A stretch of 64,000 nucleotides of DNA from assembly GCA_022225965.2 (NCBI GenBank), contig JAKJXP020000010.1, positions 496,001 to 560,000 on the forward strand, in the 5' to 3' direction. Position 1 is the stretch's first letter; every line of letters starts with the position of its first letter. The translations under genes were made by a program, and so were the position numbers. Shown piece by piece: positions 45,126 to 57,600 of this stretch. The DNA comes from Diatrype stigma (taxonomy: Eukaryota > Ascomycota > Sordariomycetes > Xylariales > Diatrypaceae). The notes under the pieces were generated by a model. That model was not told the origin of the DNA and searched no databases. It saw nothing but the letters and a program-made list of their open reading frames with translations.

Positions 45126-47549
45126 GTTTTCTGTAGGCGGGTGGCTTTGTCGCGCGTGTAGCAGATGCGAAGCAAGTTTAAGGGAGCAGGGCGCTTATTG
45201 TGCTGAGCCTAGGACAAAACGTGGGGGGAGGCGTGGCCTGAAACGATTGTGATGGGATGATGGGTGGATGAATGGTTGGATGGATGGACGGATTGACAGA
45301 CAGATGGACAAGACTGGGAGAGAAAATGCCAGGTGTAGGGAAATGCTAACTAAGTACTGAAATTAGTTAACCTTGGTTAATTAGGTGTAGGCAAAGGTGG
45401 TTTAAGGGGTTACTTTTCCCTCTGGCTCTGCAGGCTGACAGTTGAATGCTCCGGATTGGCTGGTTGCAGTGTGGTCAGGGTCGCCAAGGCGGTGTCAGAA
45501 GATAGTCTGTCAGCTGCTACGTATACTTGCCTATGTACCTACCTAACTAGAGGTTAGCCGCCGCTCTCGCCGCTGTAGGGATTCCCACATTGATTGATTG
45601 TCTGTCTCCTTTGAAGGCATTTGGCATTTGGTGTCTGGACTCTGGAGTCTGGAGTCTGGAATCTCTCCGGCGTGTATGGAAAGAAAAATGGGGGAGCTTC
45701 GGAACCGGCGCAGCCAATCAATCTAGACGCCGGTCTTATTGTGGAAACGAGCGCTCCCAAAGACCCAGACGGCGCTGCTAGCATGGGCATCCTGAGTTAC
45801 AGGGCACGCATGTACAATACATACATACACTACTTACTATCTTGGGACATTCATTAATATAGAGACTATCGACCGTTCGCAGCAACATCACCATTGACAT
45901 TGACCCATCGATGCCTTTGGAATGTAGGCCAGATGCCAAACTTGGCTAATTGCCTGTCGTATATAACATCTGCCTGTCTCGAGGGATTTTTGGAAGGTTA
46001 CGGCTACACAAACCGCAACCCCCTTCCATCAGACATTCCGGAAAGCAGGAGGTGTTCTCCTGGACAAGGTAGTAAGGTAGTAGAGAATGCAACTTCAGAC
46101 GTGGCCAACATAAGCTTCCCGCATGGAATGCAACATTCAGCAGCCTTCAGATAGTCCTGCCTGCCTGTGATTCAAGCAGGATAAATTCATCCGTAACTTC
46201 CCAGGACAACAGGTTATAAATCATATGATCGCTGGATGTCATGGAGATGAAGTAGTTGAATCGTAGTCCTATAGTTAATTCTATAGGTATTATAGGATAG
46301 TACCAGAAGAGCCAAGGCCATATCTAGAAGCACCCACATCATAACCCCTCTAATGCGGCTCGTTGAAGATCTATTTATGAGATCTGAAAATGTTTAACTA
46401 GTGGGTTACTATAGGAAGCACAAGTACATTTTTACCGACCAGTTGTTCCAGGTTGCTCGAGATGTTGCTGTTATTTCCTTAGATTTATTTCCCTTTGAAC
46501 GGGTTGATAAGGGAAGTGTGGGGAATTCTAGACTACGAAGTAGGAATTGCCTAAAAGAGACAAAAAAAGACGTGAAACCAAGCGGGTGGCTTAAGAGCCA
46601 ATAGAACCTTAATTGACAACGCAGTCTTGAACTGCCCCGGATTGGATGGTAGACCATCCCCCCTTACTCATTGGATGGAAAACAGTACCTGCAGGGTAGT
46701 CGTGTTCCCCCTGCACCTCATTATCGTCGGGGTTTGCCAATGGGGGTAGTATGGACTAGCTGGCTTGCTGCGAGCCGATATAGTCATGATGCCGCTATTA
46801 CTGCGATTGCCAGCAGATGAGCTGCAGCAACAATATGCAGCACGGCAAGGTGCAAGAGACACGATGACCCTGACTCGGCCTTAATCAGGCCCACGCGTTG
46901 TCACCCTCCAATAGCTTTAGTTACTCCTCGCGTTCCTTGACAGGACCTGTCGGGCTTCATTAGGCTTGAGACTGTGCAAAGTCGGCCGGATTCATTGGCT
47001 CCTAAGGTAGGGAAAGGTAGGAGACGTATGTTCAAAGCAAACTCGTTTAAGAACGACCTATAGCGGGAAGTTTTTTCTTATTCGGCTCTGGTCCATCGTC
47101 CATATTCACCGTCCCTTGGACTACCATTCCTTTCTTCTTCCCGAGATATTAAAAGCTACAAAGGCCCCCGTTCACCAAACAATCACTACTTGTTCACGAT
47201 CATTGACTCAACAGCCTCCTTGTCCTTGACGGACAAAAGCTAATTTCGTATCACTTTCATTCACCCAATTCCCGAGTGCTCGGTATAAAGCCCACCCCAC
47301 CTCAGGCAGTCTCCGCTGAATATGAAGAGGAGAGCGTAGTTCCCCTCCCACACCTTTACAACTAACACCACACCACTTTCACTTATTTCATTTTTCTTTT
47401 CTTTTTTAACGATCTTCTGTGAAGACCGTTTCCATTCTGCCAGCCAAACCCCTGCTATAAAAAGAACAAGACCAGCAAAGGCAACCCAGGCAAACCAACT
47501 CAGCTGCAGGCAGTCAATATCGTGGGTACTCCTTCCAACCTCACCTGCA
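45126..47549. other. Divergent intergenic region between SERF and DUF7598 genes
   Basis: No supported gene. The left part should contain the SERF promoter; the last 450 bases are CT-rich and hold the promoter and leader of the DUF7598 gene (ATTAAAAGC near 47150 could act as a TATA-like element). AT-rich DNA lies in between. Confidence 0.5.
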
Positions 47550-47624
47550 ATGGCAGAACTTACAAGAGCTAACATGCGCATGCAACTCAGAGATAAACCG
47601 TTAAACATAGTCAAGTTGATGAAC

Positions 47625-48449
47625 ATGTTCAACTTCAAGAGCAGCACGGGCTTCCAGGGCTCCGGCTACATCGTCCTCAACGGGCTCCGGGTGATCAACA
47701 TCGTGGTCCTCGCCGCCACGGCCGCGGCCTGCTTCCTGATGATGATCTTCGCCAAGCTGCCCAACGCCTTCCAGTTCTTCACGGACATCAACCTCCTCTT
47801 CATCGCCTGCGTCTGCGCCCTCCTCATCTGGACCGAGCTGCCCTTCGAGACGTGGAAGACGTGGATCAACGTGACCTGGCCGGCCTTCGCCCCGGACAAG
47901 GGCTTCACCTGGCTCGGCATCGCCATGTTCCTGATGGGCTGCCACACCCTCGGGGAGCTGAGCCACGAGCCCTACACCAAGAAGACCATCGGCATGACCA
48001 TCTGGCGCGTCGTGGCCGCGTCCGGCTGCCTGGGCATCGCCTTCGGCACCCTCAACGTGCTCGCCTCGCTGCTCTACAGCAACGGCGAGATCAGCGCGCG
48101 CCAGGTCCGGAGCAAGGGCGCGACCAGCGGGCACTACGCCCACAGCAACGGCTACCCCGAGGACGGCTACAGCCAGCGCAGCGACTCGGTCCGCAAGGAG
48201 AAGGGCGCGAGCCGCCTGTTCGCCAAGTTCAAGCCGAGCATCAGCCGGCCCATCCTGCCGCACCACGACGTCGAGCACGGCCCGGCGGCCGCCCACGACG
48301 AGCTGGCCTTCAACGACCGCAGCAGCCCCATCGTCCCGCAGGTGCAGCGCCCGCCCACCGCGCTCCACCCCGCCATCAGCGGCGGGCCGCGCTCCAGCAT
48401 CTACAGCGAGGTGTCCCACCTGAACCGCTTCGACGAGAATAGGTTCTAA
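47625..48449 (+). CDS. DUF7598-family four-helix membrane protein
   Basis: Membrane protein of unknown function conserved in filamentous ascomycetes. The preferred start at 47625 gives 274 residues (MFNFKSSTGFQGSGYIVLNG). An in-frame ATG at 47550 would add 25 residues, but those codons are AT-rich while the body is extremely GC-biased from 47625 on, and the added stretch matches nothing in the family. Four predicted membrane helices lie in residues 15-165, with family motifs GYIVLNGLRVINIV, WPAFAPDKGFTWLGIAM and YTKKTIGMTIWRVVAASG and NVLASLLYSNGEISARQVR. A basic, disordered Ser/Pro/His-rich cytosolic tail follows and ends HLNRFDENRF. No intron. Strong codon bias suggests high expression. Confidence 0.85.
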   Translation: MFNFKSSTGFQGSGYIVLNGLRVINIVVLAATAAACFLMMIFAKLPNAFQFFTDINLLFIACVCALLIWTELPFETWKTWINVTWPAFAPDKGFTWLGIAMFLMGCHTLGELSHEPYTKKTIGMTIWRVVAASGCLGIAFGTLNVLASLLYSNGEISARQVRSKGATSGHYAHSNGYPEDGYSQRSDSVRKEKGASRLFAKFKPSISRPILPHHDVEHGPAAAHDELAFNDRSSPIVPQVQRPPTALHPAISGGPRSSIYSEVSHLNRFDENRF

Positions 48450-50396
48450 GCGTAGCGTTGCGGGGGCGAGGACGGGGTCGGGGTAGAAGAACAAAAAATG
48501 GGATTTTCCAATGCCTACCATGTACCATGAATGAATCTCGGGCAGGTACCGGCGAAGCGGCGTTTTTTTTCTCGTTCGACAAGGAAAAAAGAAGGACAAG
48601 GAGTTGGAGGCAGGCATCTAGCGATTATACCCTTGGTTTTCGGGAACAGCGAACTTTGATTTTTATACTCTTGCACTTAGATTTGGAACGATGGCTATAC
48701 CTACCTAGCTACTTACTATTATACTTGCTACATACTACCTATGCAGCGAAATATGATTCATTTGATATCTACTTACCTGGTTGATGAGCACTGTGTTTTC
48801 TTCTCTCTGGCTTCAGTGTGTATTGTTTGCCTAGAACGCAAAAGTGTCGGTCTCGGTATGAGGAGGCAAAAGTCCTTGGTATGCATCGTGACTACAATAT
48901 GAGCTGGTGCATGGGAGGTTATGTTGGTGACTCAAGTCTACTTAGTGCTAGGAGATAGGTGCAGTAATCAAACTTCTGGGGTTAATTGGTTCATAAGTGG
49001 AGCAGGTTATCCTTGATAATGTCACCCGCAGCCGAGCAATCAAGCCTATCCAGTGCTAATTAGACTTTATATCACGTGATACTACCTACAGGAAAGCCCT
49101 CGCAGAAGGTACATGTATGTGTATGGAGGACTGCGGGGCAGCAATAAGTACCTGCTGGTTATAGGTACAATACATACATACATACATGTACACACATACA
49201 CCCATACCTACACCCATACCTAGGTACCTACGTCCTTTAGCTGTAGCTTAGTCAAGCCGGCTGCGGCGTCCTCCTTCCGTCAACTTCAGCAAAAGCAAAG
49301 CGATCTGGGTTCTAGCGGAAGTGAATGGAGCTCCAGTTTCTCTCCATCCTCCATCTTCCCTCTTCTGACTTCCAACTTCCAACTTCCAACTTCCAACCCT
49401 CCCTCCCGCTACGTCTTCGTTTCAGTCACCACCATTACTTCCTCACCTTGATTACTTCTTCCTCCCCCGGATTTTAGCATTGGTGCGCTGACTTGGGCAT
49501 AACTCCCCATTTGTACATATCCCGTACCATCATTCCACCATTCCAACGTGTCGCATTCTTTTCTGCTCATACCACCAGAACGCCAAAACGCCAGAACACT
49601 CCCTGACCGGGCCTTCGCAGGCATCTCACCAGTTGTCCACCCGACCTCTTGCATTGCGCGTTCGGCCTGTCTCTTCCACAACGCTTTTTCGGTAGCGGCG
49701 GCGGCAGCAGCAGCAGCAGCAACGGCAATAATCCGATTACCCTCGATTTCAACTTGGACAGTCCCCCGCGGTTTGATGCGACACATCCAGGTTGTTCTTA
49801 CCTGATACTTAGTAGTGCTTGGAACGGAAGACCCCGCAAGCCGCAGGTCTAGATACCGATCCTGAGGGCATAGAAGAGGGCTGACTAAGAAAGAACAAGA
49901 GAAGAAGAGAAGAACAGAAGAAGGAATGCATTGAGCAGCACCTCAATTTTCAGCATACACAAGAGGACGCGCACTTGGCGACAAGCTTGTTGGTGACTTT
50001 TTGAGGGGGGCAGTCCAGAACCCCAGGATCTCTTTCTCTTTTTGTCTCTTCATAACTGGCTCGGTCTCGGTGAAGATATTGCAGGAGGAGCATGTGCCAT
50101 TGTGACATCCTTAATCTCAGTTCGGCCGCGCTGTTCTCTTGACCCAAAAGTGCAAACCGTTCGTCTATTGTCATCTAAAAAGAAGGCGCAACAAAGCGCC
50201 CGCTTCTTATTCTTCACCACGTGCACTTCTCCAGTACACTTACTACTTCACTAACCTCACTACGTACGCCACGTACACCACGTACATTTTACCTTCTACA
50301 TTTTACATCTTACATCTTTAGGTGCTACCTGAACCAGCAAACCCCCCTCTAACACAGGCAACTCCAACTCCGTGCATCCATCTGGAATTAAGCATC
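48450..50396. other. Intergenic DNA upstream of pcf11
   Basis: No supported gene. It has a CATACATA/CACCCATAC patch (49159-49220), a (CTTCCAA) cluster near 49370-49395 and a GCAGCA run near 49700-49720. The pcf11 promoter and leader occupy the last few hundred bases. Confidence 0.5.
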
Positions 50397-53011
50397 ATGT
50401 CGTCCTATACTGAATCCGATGATGTGGCTGGGGACTTCCGCGACGCGCTGGAGGACGTAACGTCTAATTCGCGTTATGAAATTCAGAACCTGACTGTGAT
50501 CGCGAGGGAAAACACCGAGCATGCACTCGCCATCTCTGGAGCTCTCATGGAGCATGTCAAACGGGTAGGCTCACATCTCATTTGGTAACTGCAAATATGA
50601 TAGAGGCAATAGCCTATGTGCCATTGATCGTATCATGACTTGAATACCTAAGAATAATAAATACACATGAACATTTCCACTGACCTCTCCTCTCTAGACT
50701 GCACCCCAGAAGAAGCTCCCCGCCTTGTACGTTCTTGATTCCATAGTCAAGAACGTTGGTACACCGTACACGCTCTTCTTTGGCCGGAAACTCTATCAAA
50801 CCTTCATGGACACCTATGCCTTCGTGGACAACACTACCCGGAGGAAGATGGACGAGATGCTGAAGACCTGGAAAGAGCCAGTTCCAGGCTCCATCGATCC
50901 GCGGCCTGTTTTCCCTCCTGAAGTTGTTCGCCCGATAGAGAATGCTCTCATCAAGGCAAGAACCAATGCGTTACAAGCACAGCAGGAGCACGCAAGAGGC
51001 CAACAGCAGATCCTAGGCCGTGGGAGGCCTATGCCCTCACAAGGAACCCCTCACCGAGACATACCTACTCCCCCTGCTAGCCGCTCTCACCAAACGAACG
51101 GCATTCCTTACCCTGGCCAGCCTCATATTCCGATCACAAATGGCAGCACCCCATACAATCATCCGGCACAGCTGGCGCCATCAGCACATCTGCCCTACCA
51201 CGTAAGTATTCAGAGATCTAGTTGAGGGCAGAGGACTTTCACTAACCATGACTCAGAGCCAGCCACCCTCAAGATCAACACCACAGCCTCCTACTACCGC
51301 AACTGCCTTCGCACCCCCCCATCTAGGAGGCTACGGCACATCGCAGGCTGGAATTAGCATAGACTCTCTGAAGGGTGATATCCAAAGACTAATCGCAGCC
51401 ACTCAGGCTCAGATCGCACTGAGCCCACATGATCCTAGTATACAGACAAGGCTGAAGGCGCTCATGGATTTGCAAACTATACTTCAAACGCAGAATCTGC
51501 CGCCGGATCAGTTAGTGCTTGTTAAGAATCAAATTGCTGGTCTTGCCGTGACTATAAGGGCTCCTGCCCAAACCTCTACCCCTATACCACAGCCCCAACA
51601 CGTAGCAGTAGCTCCCCCCCCTCCACCCGCGCCAGCAGCACCAAAGGTATCCCTTGACTCCCTGTTCGGGTCTGGTGCCCTGGCCACGCTGATGGCTCGA
51701 ACCTCTGCAACGCCCCCAGTATCTACACCCCAACCACCACCCGCAAGTGTGGCATTGAGGTCTCCAACCCCGCAAAGGGTCGAGCCTCAGAAGCCATCTA
51801 CACCCGTACCTTCTGATCCCATGGCGTTGCTGAACGCTCTGAGGAAAACCGGCATCCTCCCTCAAGTACAACCGAGCAATGGCTCTACCCCGGTTCCTAG
51901 CACCATGCCGTCTCTACCCCTTCCATTCCCCCTACCTATTCCCGGCTACGGACTGGCTGCTGCCACGGCGCGTGCTCAACCGCCGACGGCGCTAGAGAAT
52001 ATAACGAGCGATATCACCCTCAAGGCTTCGTCTCTCAAGCAGTATGTACCTACCTCACGTGATCGGATCTATCTCGCAAGTTCATTCCAACTAACATCGT
52101 TCTCAGATTTCGTCCTTACCTATTGCCGTTTCTATTCGACTCTCTAGGGCCCCAGTGCAGCCAGTGTGGACGTCGATTCACCACGGATGCCGAGGGCAAG
52201 AAGAGGAAAACGGCTCACATGGACTGGCATTTCAAGGTCAACCGGCGGATCACCGAAGCCGAGAAGAGGGGACAGCACCGCAGCTGGCTCGTGGATAAGG
52301 AGGTGAGTCTTAATTCCAAATCTTTTCTAGTCTCTTCTCTTCCCCTTGTCTTTCTCTACAACCTCATACATGATGATACGAATATCACCAATACAAACTG
52401 ACACGAAAACCCCCACATCCAGGACTGGATCAAGAGCCGGGAGACCATCGACGAAGACCACGTGGCGCGGGAAGGCGAGGACGGCGAGGCGTCCTCGGGC
52501 GGGGCCGGGGGCGCCGCGGCGTCGAAGAAGAAGGCCCCCAAGCTGCAGTACATCCCGGTGCCCGACGACCCCGTGCTGGCGAACAGCGTCTGCCCGATCT
52601 GCCAGGAGAAGTTCGAGACGCGCTGGCTCGACGACGCCCAGGAGTTCGTCTGGCCCGACGCCATCCGCGTCGGCCAGCGCGTGTACCACGCCAGCTGCCA
52701 CCGGGAAGCGACCAAGGACGAGAACAGCGGCGGTGGCGCGCCGCCGCCGCTGCTGCCGCCGCAGTCGCGGTATGCGAATGCGAACGCAGCTAGGAATCAC
52801 ACGCCGGAGCCGGTGCTGGGCAAACGGAAAGCCGAGGTACGTATATTCTGGTGAATAGGAGAGCACGTAGAGTGAGGGAGAAAAGAAGGGGGGTTTATGC
52901 AAGACGCTCTACGCATATATGGATTACACTCAGGGACGAAACTAACGGCATTCTATGAAGCAGGACGAACTCAACTCGCTGCGAGGCAAAATCAAGATGG
53001 AGGCTGCATAG
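50397..53011 (+). CDS. pcf11: Pcf11, mRNA cleavage and polyadenylation factor IA subunit
   Basis: Nuclear scaffold of cleavage factor IA; binds the RNA polymerase II CTD and acts in 3' processing and termination (family knowledge). Six exons: 50397-50564, 50698-51201, 51257-52041, 52107-52302, 52423-52836, 52964-53011; 704 residues. The CTD-interacting domain (1-120) contains DFRDALEDVTSNSRYEIQNL and, after intron 1, LPALYVLDSIVKNVGTPYTL. The middle is Pro/Gln-rich with a helical segment (SLKGDIQRLIAATQAQIALS). Zinc finger 1 follows the third intron: PQCSQCGRRF...TAHMDWHF. Finger 2 is CPICQEKFETRW...VYHASCH, with EFVWPDAI, the Clp1-contact region, between its halves. The last exon encodes only 15 residues. 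All introns have GT-AG ends in consistent phase. Confidence 0.96.
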
Positions 53012-55175
53012 GGTGCGGCGATCTCCGTTACTCCCCATTGACCAATTGTACATTATTATCATTATCATCCACGACCACCACGACTACTCTACTATCCCTG
53101 CCCCGGAAGGGATCAGACACGCCGAGGGGGGACGTGGTTGGTACCTACGTTACACACATACCACTACTATTTTGAAGTGTAGAGATTGGCGTCTGCGCGG
53201 ATAGGTTTCGCTCTATCCCGCAATCCCAAGCGTCGATTTTCATCGATCGGAGGAGGCCCTGGTGTCGGTTCGGCTGCGTGGTGGTGGATGGACAGGACAT
53301 AGGATAAGCCTGGGCTAGGCTAGGATAGGACAGGCTAGGATAGGATGACTTGTCGCCTGCCAGCCTGCCTGGAGGAAAAGGGGGCTTGGAAGGGAGAGGG
53401 ACACCGCTGGGACGCGGAGACGGTCGATGAAGGAAAAGAACTACGTAGCGAATGGCTGATGAAGAGGGAAAAAAGAAGCGATGGCCATGATATCTAGCAA
53501 GATGTGGCTGGCCGCCTAGGTAGCTTGCTGAGGGACCACCCTAATAGTAAATATAAGGGCAGGGTAGACAGCATGCGCAGTCAGTCAGTCAGTTCTTCTA
53601 TCGTCGTCGTCGTCTCTACTTTTCGTCAACACTTGCTACATAAGTACGTAGGCTCAATACCAAACAAACATGGTGGATAGTACGTACATATGTGAAACAC
53701 ATGTCTCGAAGTACCCTAAGCGAAGCTTGCTGAAACTTCAGGTTCTGTTATACTGAGCAAAAAAAGGGAGCAAAAAATTAAGAATAACGGCCTCTACACT
53801 GACTAGACTAGCTTAAGTCTCCGTAGGAAGGAAATGAAACGATATGGGGTATTTCAGTTCATTGGTGGCTATCGTTTCTAGCTTTCCAATACCTACTGAA
53901 TCAAGGTGTGTAAGAGAAGAGAAAGGAAAACTAGGCACTTAAACTTGACCTTCCCAAAGCGGTCTATAGCTGTTTAGTCGGCAATGTTGAGTCCCAAAGT
54001 AGAGTATTATGTTGCGAAGGGGGTTTTTCGAGAAATACTGTATAGCCCATTGGCCCGAATTGTCTAAAAGGGGGGTTAAAGGAGGGGAGAGGTGTACTTG
54101 GTCAAGCGAATAGGCACACACATGCACACATTTATATATAGGCACAAATATCCACAACAAAAGGAGGTTCAATATAGTTACCGAATAGATCTACCAATCT
54201 ATCCCATGCTTCTGCGCGGCTACTTGTTCCAATTTCGCCCTTCCCCAGCTTCTCCGCCCCCCTTTGCTGCTCAAAGTCCTCATGCATGTTGTAGGCATAG
54301 AATAGGTATACATCACATCACAGACGTAGGTAGGTGTCCCATGCAGCCTATAAGTGCATACCTTCTAACACTATAGTATGCATCTACCTATCTACTAACG
54401 CGCTTCCGTCAACTTTCTCTTCCTCCCGTCCATTGCCAGCTAGTCAGTTCAGTCAGTCGGGCAGACATCCCAGTTGCCTGCTTGCCTGCCTGCCTGCCTC
54501 CTTTCTTCTCCTTTCTTCTCTCTTTCTCTCTCTCTCGCTCCTCACTGTACCATCCATCCACTCGCTGTATATCCCAGGCCGAGCAAAACCGGACGCCCAA
54601 CGAATCCAAATCACCCATGAACCAGCACCCGGCTCCCGGCACCCAGCACCAGCATAGAAGCATCGGTAACGAAAGCCCCCCAAAAGAAAGAAAGGAAGAA
54701 AACCACCACGGAAGCAGCATGAAGAGGAGGGGATGAGAAGAGGAAGAGAAAGAAAAGGAGCAAAATAAAACAAGAAGACGCTTTCAAAAATCACGAGGAA
54801 GAAAAATAAAAAGGAACCCACTCCCCCCCCTGAAAAACAGGAGAACACCCATAAAAAGCAACGAAGCAACTCAAAAAAAGGCAGAAAACAATTAAAATAA
54901 AACGCAATAAAGAACGCTCATGTTCATGCTTTCATGCGCCTGCCTCTACCCATCCGGTCATCCCATCTATCTATCAGCACCACCACCACCACCACTGCTC
55001 TGCTTCTTCCTCCAACCTTCTCTCCATCTACCCACAGCCAATCATTTCTCTCTCTCTTTCTCTTACTCACGCACTCAACCCCTTTCTCTGCATCCTCCCA
55101 CTTAGTTATTTACTCACACCATTGGTGTTGTGCGGTGCTGTATGATATTGCTTAGCATGCTTAGCCTAAACTAAA
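53012..55175. other. Intergenic DNA between convergent pcf11 and CTL genes
   Basis: No supported gene. It carries TAGGCTAGGATAGGA-like repeats near 53310-53345, a GTC run near 53600 and CT-rich stretches (54480-54545, 55000-55090). Opposed frames of up to 138 codons here are compositional. Confidence 0.5.
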
Positions 55176-57600
55176 CTAGACGATATCCCTCTCGTCCCTC
55201 GGGTGCTGGTCCTGGTGCCGGCGGTCCTCGAACAGGCGCGCGGCCTCCATGCAGTAGCCGGCGCGGCCGCTGCCGAGCCGCCGCTCGCTGGCGTAGCAGA
55301 TCAGGACGCCGTCGAGGACGCCCGACAGGATCCCTTCCATGGCGCCGAGGACGCCCCAGCCGATCAGGCTGGCGACGAGGCCGACGACGTAGGCGTAGGC
55401 GCTGCCGCGGAGACCTCCGCCCCCTCCCCCTCCGCCGCCTTCCGGCAGCTGGACCTGCAGCTGGCGCGCCGTCATGACCCAGGCGGCGAACCCCAGCCCC
55501 GTCGACATGACGACCCGCGCGGCGTGGAGCAGCATCTTGGCCATCTGGTAGGGGAAGAGCGAGGGGTTCTGGCCGCCGCTCCGCGCTGCAGAGTAAGAGC
55601 TCGGAGTGAGTGTGGTGGTCGGCCCCGTCGCCAGGAAGTGGATACGGCTCAGGGCCGAGGCGGCCTCCATCAGCGGCACGGAGTGGATCGCGGCGTAGGT
55701 CAGGGCCAGGGGGTGGGTCAGGACCGAGACGGGCCGCGGCGCGATCCGCCACCCGATGAACTCGATGAGGGCGGACAGGCGGCTCGGCAGGACCAGGATG
55801 GGAACGCGCACGGCCAACGCGAGCAGGGTAGAGGCGCAGACGGTGCCGAAGACGGTCGTCGTCGTGTGGGTCAGGGCCTCCTTCACCACGACGTTAGACG
55901 GCGAGGGCGGCTGCTTGTTGCGGAAGTAGTACCAATTTGAGACGGTCCCGGCCGTCGTGCCGCGAACAACCCCGCTGATGACGGAGAGCGTCCAGACGTA
56001 CATCAGGAAGAAGAAGATGGCGAGCCACCACGTCGCCGTGCCGATTATGAAGGCCGACACGGACTTGGAGAAGTAGCCCCCGAGGAAGATCCGAGTGAAC
56101 ATGGACAGCCAGAGCCAGGTCCAGGTGATAACACAGGTCAGCGAGCAGAACCCGAGCAGGACGAGGGCCGGGTTGGCAGCGAGGATGCGGCTCGAGAATT
56201 CGAGTATGTCTATAGCCCTAGATATGCTGTGACGTCCTTTGTAGAGTAGATAGATCCAAACGATGGCGCAAACCCCCGGCAGGATGGCCACATATCGCAT
56301 AACGACATCCTGCACACGTGATCCGTGATCGGGCCCCTGGAAACTCGAAATCATCGGATATAGCGAAAATGAGAAGAGCACTATCGGAACGCCCAGTAAA
56401 ATGAGAAATACTAGCGGCTGAACGAACGACCGGAGGGCTGCCATCCATACCAGGGCTACAATGACAGCCACTAATGTGTCAACGGCAAGGAGATAGAAAG
56501 ACGAGTGCAGGGTCGTGTAGATCGTATCTCCTAGCGGGTGACCTTTTGTCGGCGCAGACGTATGCAGCCAGACCAGAACGAAGGTGGCCAACAGTGATGC
56601 CAGAGCTATCAGGTAGATCCAGGCGAAGAACTGATCATGTACGAAGATCTCGCCATACATTCTTGGCGGGGCGGGAGCAGGGACCGCGGCGCCACCATCT
56701 TCGTCGTCGTCGTCATCCTCGTCCTCGTCCTCCTCGGCGATGGTCTGGCGCTGCAAACGCCTATCGTGCTCGAGGTTGGAGTTTTTCCGATCAACGCCCA
56801 TCTTGGCAGAGCTCCTTGTCGATTTGAACTGCTGGAAAGCGGGCGGCGATGTATCTGTAGGGGTCTCTAGCAGCAGATCTTCAGGCACCTCGTTGTCCAT
56901 TACGGTGGACTCTAGACCGACATCGACCATCCGGCCGTTCTCATCGCTGTCAGAATTCTGGCGTTTGCTCCCACCGGCCTCGGGAGTGATGGGCTCCTCG
57001 TTGGGTTTCCGCCTTGAAGGCCTATCCTTGAAGCTAGAGCCACCGTTCCAACTACTCTTGATTCCCATGGGACGGCCCCGATCCTCATACACCCGACTAT
57101 CCTGCTCGCCGCTCTGCTCTAACGAGGCACGGCTATGCTCGTTCTCGGAAGCCGAGCTTTCCTCCAGCCGGCTCGACACGAAGACCCTACGCGAGCGCTG
57201 CAGAGCGCGGAGGTCAGCAGCTTCCCTCGCATCGTCCTCATCCTCCTCCTGGAACTCGTTCAGTGCGCTATGGAACAGCGGGGCCTCGGACGCTGTGTTA
57301 TATCGTGAGGCGAAACCAAACCTCGAGTTCGAGGGCTGATAAGGGTTTCCTAGCCGTGTTTGGTAGGTGGATCGGGAGGGAAGGCGGGAGTAGCGGGAGG
57401 GGCCATTGCTAGGCTGTTGACTTGGAGAATCGTTGTTGTTATTACTATCGGGTTGTCCGAAGTTGGATAGACGAGACTGCGACTGGGCTAGAAACCTGGA
57501 TGCATCTAGATGTCCACGAAGCATCGGTGAGCTACGCACTCCATACACTTCGCAAGCCGAAGGAGACAAAGTACGAGGTTCACTTACATTCGGAAAACAT
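55176..57600 (-). CDS. Choline-transporter-like (CTL/SLC44, Pns1-related) membrane protein
   Basis: Multi-pass plasma-membrane protein of the CTL/SLC44 family; transport of choline or related substrates is inferred from animal members and is not established for fungal ones. Exons on the minus strand: 57600-57588 (only MFSE plus one base) and 57505-55176; 780 residues. The tiny first exon ends at GTAAGT and joins after CTAG to give MFSEYASRFLAQSQSRLSNF. Residues 20-310 are a disordered, Ser/Arg/Glu-rich cytosolic region with an acidic block (AEEDEDEDDDDDEDGG). The membrane domain follows with about ten helices, beginning IYLIALASLLATFVLVW and including ITWTWLWLSMFTRIFLGGYF, TVSNWYYFRNKQ and the late AYVVGLVASLIGWGVLGAM. 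The conserved late segment ILSGVLDGVLICYASERRLG is present. The tail is charged. Confidence 0.92.

Noticed and set aside
47601..48617. 338-codon open frame on the minus strand, longer than the sense gene
   Set aside because: It mirrors the DUF7598 gene. The extreme C/G-ending codon use of the sense strand removes stops from the antisense frame, and its composition (Val/Gly/Ala/Glu) is meaningless.
55203..55940. 245-codon open frame on the plus strand
   Set aside because: Antisense of the CTL membrane domain.
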